11,079 bases of DNA from Gammaproteobacteria bacterium (GTDB lineage: Bacteria > Pseudomonadota > Gammaproteobacteria > SZUA-229). Shown here piece by piece: positions 7,691-11,079 of the stretch. The stretch is taken from the NCBI GenBank assembly GCA_026197015.1, contig JAPHRB010000103.1, positions 1 through 11,079 on the forward strand, given 5' to 3'. Position numbers and translations under genes: made by a program. The notes beneath the pieces were generated by a model, which saw only the letters and a program-made list of their open reading frames with translations, had not been told where the DNA came from and searched no databases. Position 1 is the first letter of the stretch. Each line of letters begins with the position of its first letter.

Positions 7691-7716
7691 TAACATTACT
7701 CCTCATATAATTTATC

Positions 7717-7722
7717 AACATA
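7717..7722 (-). promoter_or_regulatory. Candidate -10 box of the porin promoter
   Basis: On the - strand this reads TATGTT, 4 of 6 to the sigma70 consensus. It lies 25 nt downstream of the porin-facing operator copy, close to the 23 nt seen on the acs side. The predicted start near 7710 gives a leader of about 20 nt containing the GAGGAG ribosome site. Other AT-rich hexamers nearby could serve instead. Confidence 0.35.
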
Positions 7723-7747
7723 GAGTTACTGTTAATGAGTTAATAAG

Positions 7748-7765
7748 CTATTAGATTTTGGTCTA
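7748..7765 (-). promoter_or_regulatory. Operator candidate, porin-facing copy of TAGAC-N5-TCTAAT-W-G
   Basis: Read on the - strand, toward the porin, this is TAGACCAAAATCTAATAG. Its core is an inverted repeat (TAGA...TCTA) and it matches the acs-facing copy at 13 of 18 positions, with the same orientation relative to the gene it precedes. The core centre is 68 bp from the porin ATG. Direct inspection shows the repeat; binding by the neighbouring LuxR-type regulator is inferred. Confidence 0.55.
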
Positions 7766-7824
7766 TGTTCTACTAAAGTCTTAATTGATTGTGTTATTTA
7801 TTCAGGCGTACTATTTGCTCGTAC

Positions 7825-7842
7825 TAGACGATGGTCTAATTG
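7825..7842 (+). promoter_or_regulatory. Operator candidate, acs-facing copy of TAGAC-N5-TCTAAT-W-G
   Basis: Read on the + strand this is TAGACGATGGTCTAATTG, with perfect 5-bp inverted arms (TAGAC-GATG-GTCTA). The core centre (7831.5) is about 46 bp upstream of the predicted acs transcription start, where an activator touching the -35 region would sit. The centre of the porin-facing copy is 73 bp away, about seven helical turns. The CrbR-like regulator encoded downstream of acs is the natural candidate protein. Confidence 0.58.
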
Positions 7843-7865
7843 ATCATGTGCACCCTAAGGCTGAT

Positions 7866-7871
7866 TATAAT
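7866..7871 (+). promoter_or_regulatory. Candidate -10 box of the acs promoter
   Basis: TATAAT is a perfect sigma70 -10 hexamer. At 17-bp spacing the -35 position reads ATCATG, far from consensus, as expected of an activator-dependent promoter. The transcription start would be near 7878, so in-frame start codons upstream of that point (TTG 7840, ATG 7846, ATG 7870) would not be in the mRNA. Confidence 0.5.
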
Positions 7872-7911
7872 GGGAATATCTTTATGCCTGAAACAACATG
7901 AGCAAAGTAAT

Positions 7912-9873
7912 ATGAGTAGTGATATGTCATCTGATCAATCTATATATCGGGTAAAGAAAAGTGTCGATAGAGAATTTAAGATTAATAAAAATCAGTACAG
8001 GCGTTTATATAAAAAATCTGTCGATGACAATGAAACTTTCTGGGCTGATCAGGCGCGTGATCTTGAGTGGACGAAAGAGTTCTCAAAAATTAAAGATGTC
8101 TCATTTGATAAACCGGACTTACATATTCGCTGGTTTGAAGATGGTGAGTTAAATATATGTGTTAACTGTGTTGATCGACATCTTGCAGATAAAGCAGAAC
8201 AAACGGCAATTATTTTTGAGGGTGACCACCCTGATGACAGCCGACATATCACCTATAAAGAATTACACAGTGAAGTTTGTAAACTGTCGAATGTGCTTGA
8301 AAGTCAGGGTGTAAAAGCGGGTGATCGTGTGATGCTTTATATGCCTATGATTCCAGAAGCCGCTTACGCTATGTTGGCCTGTGCACGTATTGGCGCTATT
8401 CATTCAGTTGTATTTGGCGGGTTTTCTGCAAATGCGCTGGCAGATCGAATTGCCGACTGTGATGCGAGTATGGTTATTACAGCGGATATGGGTAAACGTG
8501 GTACTAAAACAATTCCTTTAAAACTTAATGTAGATGAAGCGCTTGATTTTGCTGGAACTGAGAGTGTTCACTCAGTGCTGGTTGTAAAAAATACCGGCGA
8601 TGAGCTTAACTGGGTTGAGGGTCGTGATCACTGGTATGGTGAGTTAACTGCAAAGGCGAGCGGCGAGCATAAGGCTTTATCTTTTTCAGCAGAACATCCG
8701 TTATTTATTTTATATACCTCAGGTTCAACCGGCAAACCTAAAGGTTTACAACATACCAGTGCGGGATATTTAATTTATGCCGCAACGACATTCTCAAGTG
8801 TTTTTGATTATCAGCCAGGTGATGTTTACTGGTGTACAGCAGATGTTGGCTGGATAACCGGGCACAGTTATATTATTTATGGACCATTAGCCAGTGGTGC
8901 AACCACGTTGATGTTTGAGGGAGTGCCGAATTATCCCGGTCTTGGGCGTTTTGGTGAAGTTATAGATAAACATAAAGTCACACAGTTTTATACCGCACCA
9001 ACAGCGGTACGTTTGTTAATGGCAGATAGTGATAGCGCTTTGAAATCGAGCCAGCGAACTTCTTTGCGAATTCTTGGGACGGTGGGTGAACCGATAAGCC
9101 CAGATGTGTGGCGTTGGTATTACAATGAATTTGGCCTAACTCAATGCCCTGTCATTGATACCTGGTGGCAGACTGAAACCGGAGGCCATATGATTAGTGC
9201 ATTACCTGGTGCAACAGATTTAAAACCAGGCTCAGCGAGTTTGCCTTTTTTTGGTGTGCAGCCTGCCCTGGTTGATAAAAACAGTGATCTACTGGATGGT
9301 GAAAGTAGTGGGCATCTGGTTGTATTAGATAGTTGGCCGGGACAGGCGCGAACTATCTGGGGTGATCATCAGCGTTTTATCGATACTTATTTTAGTACCC
9401 ATGAAGGCATGTATTTTTCCGGCGATGGAGCAAGACGTGATGAGGATGGTTATTACTGGATAACTGGGCGTATTGATGATGTGTTGAATGTGTCTGGTCA
9501 TAGACTGGGTACAGCTGAAATTGAGAGCGCGCTGATTTCCCATGCCGTAGTTGCTGAAGCCGCGGTGGTTGGTTTTCCTCATGATATTAAAGGTGAGGCA
9601 ATTTATGTTTATGTGGGTGCTGTGGTTGGTTTTAATGTAACAGAAGAAACAACCGCTGAGTTACGTGCGCATGTGCGTAAAGTATTAGGGCCTGTGGCCA
9701 CACCTGACATGATACAGTGGGTAAGCGGATTGCCGAAGACACGGTCTGGAAAAATTATGCGACGAATTTTACGTAAAATTGCACATAATGATTTTGCAAA
9801 TCTGGGTGATATTTCTACTTTAGCCGAACCCGGTGTTGTTGAAGATTTAATAGAAGGGCGTTTAAATCGATAA
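7912..9873 (+). CDS. acs: Acetyl-CoA synthetase (AMP-forming)
   Basis: Acs converts acetate, ATP and CoA to acetyl-CoA through an acetyl-AMP intermediate in the cytoplasm. The 653-residue product resembles E. coli Acs (652) throughout. It has the phosphate loop YTSGSTGKPKG (268-278), WCTADVGWITGHSY, the acetate-pocket motif DTWWQTETGG with Trp418-Trp419, YFSGDGARRDEDGYYWITGR, and the C-terminal PKTRSGKIMRR with catalytic Lys614, the residue known to be acetylated and inactivated by Pat-type enzymes. The frame is open back to a TTG at 7840, but I chose ATG 7912. It gives the usual Acs N-terminus (MSSDMSSDQSIYRVKK) and lies downstream of the predicted promoter; ATG 7924 is also possible. The ribosome site is weak (GAGCAAAG). 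The CrbR-like gene follows after 83 bp with no strong terminator between. Confidence 0.95.
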   Translation: MSSDMSSDQSIYRVKKSVDREFKINKNQYRRLYKKSVDDNETFWADQARDLEWTKEFSKIKDVSFDKPDLHIRWFEDGELNICVNCVDRHLADKAEQTAIIFEGDHPDDSRHITYKELHSEVCKLSNVLESQGVKAGDRVMLYMPMIPEAAYAMLACARIGAIHSVVFGGFSANALADRIADCDASMVITADMGKRGTKTIPLKLNVDEALDFAGTESVHSVLVVKNTGDELNWVEGRDHWYGELTAKASGEHKALSFSAEHPLFILYTSGSTGKPKGLQHTSAGYLIYAATTFSSVFDYQPGDVYWCTADVGWITGHSYIIYGPLASGATTLMFEGVPNYPGLGRFGEVIDKHKVTQFYTAPTAVRLLMADSDSALKSSQRTSLRILGTVGEPISPDVWRWYYNEFGLTQCPVIDTWWQTETGGHMISALPGATDLKPGSASLPFFGVQPALVDKNSDLLDGESSGHLVVLDSWPGQARTIWGDHQRFIDTYFSTHEGMYFSGDGARRDEDGYYWITGRIDDVLNVSGHRLGTAEIESALISHAVVAEAAVVGFPHDIKGEAIYVYVGAVVGFNVTEETTAELRAHVRKVLGPVATPDMIQWVSGLPKTRSGKIMRRILRKIAHNDFANLGDISTLAEPGVVEDLIEGRLNR

Positions 9874-9885
9874 CCCATGGTGATA

Positions 9886-9898
9886 TATAATCTATAAT
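9886..9898 (+). promoter_or_regulatory. Two overlapping-register candidate -10 boxes before the response regulator
   Basis: TATAAT occurs at 9886-9891 and again at 9893-9898, in the 83-bp gap between acs and the response regulator. Neither has a recognisable -35, and the gap is very AT-rich, so they may be chance. If active, they would let the regulator be made apart from acs read-through. The TAGAC-N5-TCTAAT element is not present here. Confidence 0.25.
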
Positions 9899-9956
9899 TT
9901 ATTAACTGTTAGTTATTATTTAATTACAATTATTTAAAGTATTGAGAGAATAAATC

Positions 9957-10607
9957 ATGTTTCATTTTCACGTGGCAGACGATCATCCATTGTTTCGTAA
10001 TGCTATGCTTGGAGTGATAAAACAGAATTATCCAGATTCATCTGTTAAAGAATCTGTAGACCTGGACAGTACAATCCGTGATCTGGAACTTAATGATGAA
10101 ACCGATCTTCTTTTGCTCGATTTACGCATGCCAGGTAGTCAGGATCTTTTTGGTTTGATTATGGTAAGGGAAAAGTTTCCGAGTATTCCCGTGGCGATCA
10201 TTTCCGCCATTGAAGAATTAGATACGATAAATAGAGCGATAGGTCATGGTGCATGTGGTTATATTCCTAAATCCTGTTCGCCACAAACTATTTATTCGGC
10301 AATTGATGAAATGTTGCATGGTGGACGCTGGATACCAGAAGAGTTTCGCGGTTCAATAACACCTGTTGATACTGAAGAAAAAGATCTTGCGGCAAAAATA
10401 GCCACACTGACACCGCAGCAATATAAAGTATTATGTTATTTGCGAGAGGGCTGGTTAAACAAGCAGATCGGTTTTGAAATGGGAGTGACTGAAGCCACTA
10501 TCAAAGCGCATATCTCGGGTATTTTTAGAAAGCTGGGAATAAGTAACCGCACGCAGGCTGTAATCATGCTGGGTAAAATGTCTTTAAATAACAATGCTTC
10601 CAGTTAA
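9957..10607 (+). CDS. crbR: LuxR/NarL-family response regulator, CrbR-like (acetate switch)
   Basis: The 216-residue cytoplasmic DNA-binding regulator has an N-terminal receiver domain: Asp8-Asp9 acid pair, phospho-accepting Asp55 in LLLLDLRMPG, Ser83 and Lys105. A LuxR-type helix-turn-helix follows at about 151-205, from LTPQQYKVL to the recognition segment VTEATIKAHISGIFRKLGIS. All phosphorylation residues are present. GAGAG nine bases before the ATG is a fair ribosome site. The gene lies 83 bp after acs and ends 4 bp from a convergent hybrid kinase. This matches the context of CrbR (also called ErdR), which in Vibrio and Pseudomonas works with the CrbS/MxtR kinase to activate acs. The domain call is firm; the CrbR name rests mainly on context. 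The paired elements in the porin/acs region are its likely targets. Confidence 0.87.
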   Translation: MFHFHVADDHPLFRNAMLGVIKQNYPDSSVKESVDLDSTIRDLELNDETDLLLLDLRMPGSQDLFGLIMVREKFPSIPVAIISAIEELDTINRAIGHGACGYIPKSCSPQTIYSAIDEMLHGGRWIPEEFRGSITPVDTEEKDLAAKIATLTPQQYKVLCYLREGWLNKQIGFEMGVTEATIKAHISGIFRKLGISNRTQAVIMLGKMSLNNNASS

Positions 10608-10611
10608 ATGT

Positions 10612-11079
10612 TTATCTTTGCGAGTAACGTTCAAGCAAGGCTCTTAGTTTTCCAGGTTTAATGGGTTTACGTAAAAAGTCAAAACCGTGAGATGTGACTC
10701 GAGTTGGCAGGTCTTCATCCGCTGCAGCAGATACAATGCATACAGGTATGTCTCCCCAGACTAAACGCATTTCATCAGCAAGTTGTACACCATTGAGTTT
10801 ATTGCCAAGTTGAAAGTCCATTAGAATAACATTCGGTGCAGCATGATTATGTAAATAATTTTTTGCACTAGAGACACTGGTTGCACTCTGTAAATTACAG
10901 CCCCAGTTATCCGTTAAGGCACCCATAGCGTGAATATTTTCTTCATCATCATCCACATAAAATAAATTCATGTTTTCCAGCCCTGATTTGATTTCATAAA
11001 TCGCGGGTTTGTTGACAGGGGTGTTTATTTTTTCACGTTTCGGAACCAGCAGCGAAAATAAACTGCCGTGACCATCCTC
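10612..11079 (-). CDS. C-terminal end of a hybrid histidine kinase, CrbS-like (5'-partial)
   Basis: The frame enters at the right edge with no start codon needed. The first residues are EDGHGSLFSLLVPKRE, the typical end of a histidine-kinase ATPase domain (GxGSxFSLxVP). After a linker of about 20 residues comes a complete receiver domain with acid pair Asp44-Asp45 in fragment numbering, phospho-acceptor Asp88 (VILMDFQLG), Ser117 and Lys138 (FLRKPIKPGKLRALL). In total 155 residues are visible. An ATG at 10969-10971 could make this look like a free-standing 119-residue receiver, but the in-frame ATPase remnant upstream argues against that. Convergence with a LuxR-type regulator behind acs suggests CrbS, which in known cases has an N-terminal sodium/solute symporter domain, then PAS, kinase and receiver. 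The part that would prove this lies outside the window. Confidence 0.85.
   Translation of the reverse strand, partial: EDGHGSLFSLLVPKREKINTPVNKPAIYEIKSGLENMNLFYVDDDEENIHAMGALTDNWGCNLQSATSVSSAKNYLHNHAAPNVILMDFQLGNKLNGVQLADEMRLVWGDIPVCIVSAAADEDLPTRVTSHGFDFLRKPIKPGKLRALLERYSQR

Noticed and set aside
9325..9878. Open frames on the - strand over the 3' half of acs
   Set aside because: The acs motifs are continuous through this stretch, and the antisense products have no recognisable features.
9898..9925. Small hairpin TAACT-GTT-AGTTA between acs and the response regulator
   Set aside because: It has a 5-bp stem of mostly A-T pairs in very AT-rich DNA, too weak to call a terminator; acs and the regulator may be co-transcribed.

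Overview
The window is AT-rich and gene-dense, with six complete genes and two genes cut by the window edges. It most resembles a gammaproteobacterium, probably aquatic. The evidence is a DcaP-like porin, an acs gene close to the E. coli type, a LuxR/NarL regulator convergent with a hybrid kinase (the CrbS/CrbR acetate-switch arrangement), a TorS-like hybrid kinase, and a VPLPA-type C-terminal protein-sorting signal. I cannot name a genus from sequence reading alone. I see no tRNA, rRNA, CRISPR array, transposase, integrase or phage gene.

Layout. 1-942 (+) is the C-terminal part of a secreted protein resembling the non-haem end of multihaem cytochromes, finishing in an Asp/Asn-rich linker and a membrane anchor. 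943-1282 is non-coding and holds a perfect 16-bp palindrome and a terminator-like hairpin. 1283-5280 (-) is a two-gene unit: a periplasmic solute-binding protein followed 11 bp later by a TorS-like hybrid histidine kinase, with no transporter permease beside them. 5583-6206 (-) is a small secreted VPLPA-CTERM protein. 6524-7690 (-) is a DcaP-like outer-membrane porin with a strong terminator. 7912-9873 (+) is acetyl-CoA synthetase, divergent from the porin. 9957-10607 (+) is a LuxR-type response regulator. 10612-11079 (-) is the C-terminal end of a hybrid histidine kinase running off the window.

How the genes fit together. The right half reads as an acetate-use module: outer-membrane entry (porin), activation of acetate to acetyl-CoA (Acs), and a two-component switch (CrbR-like regulator, CrbS-like kinase). 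The best new signal is in the porin/acs intergenic region. Two copies of an 18-bp element, TAGAC-N5-TCTAAT-W-G, lie 73 bp apart in opposite orientations. Each points in the direction of its own gene and sits just upstream of a candidate -10 box. They are good candidates for the operator of the neighbouring CrbR-like regulator.

The left half suggests a separate sensing module in which the solute-binding protein would present a ligand to the kinase, as TorT does for TorS. The kinase has one degenerate and one intact receiver, and no Hpt domain or output regulator is visible nearby. I found no defence system or other wholly unknown multi-gene system.
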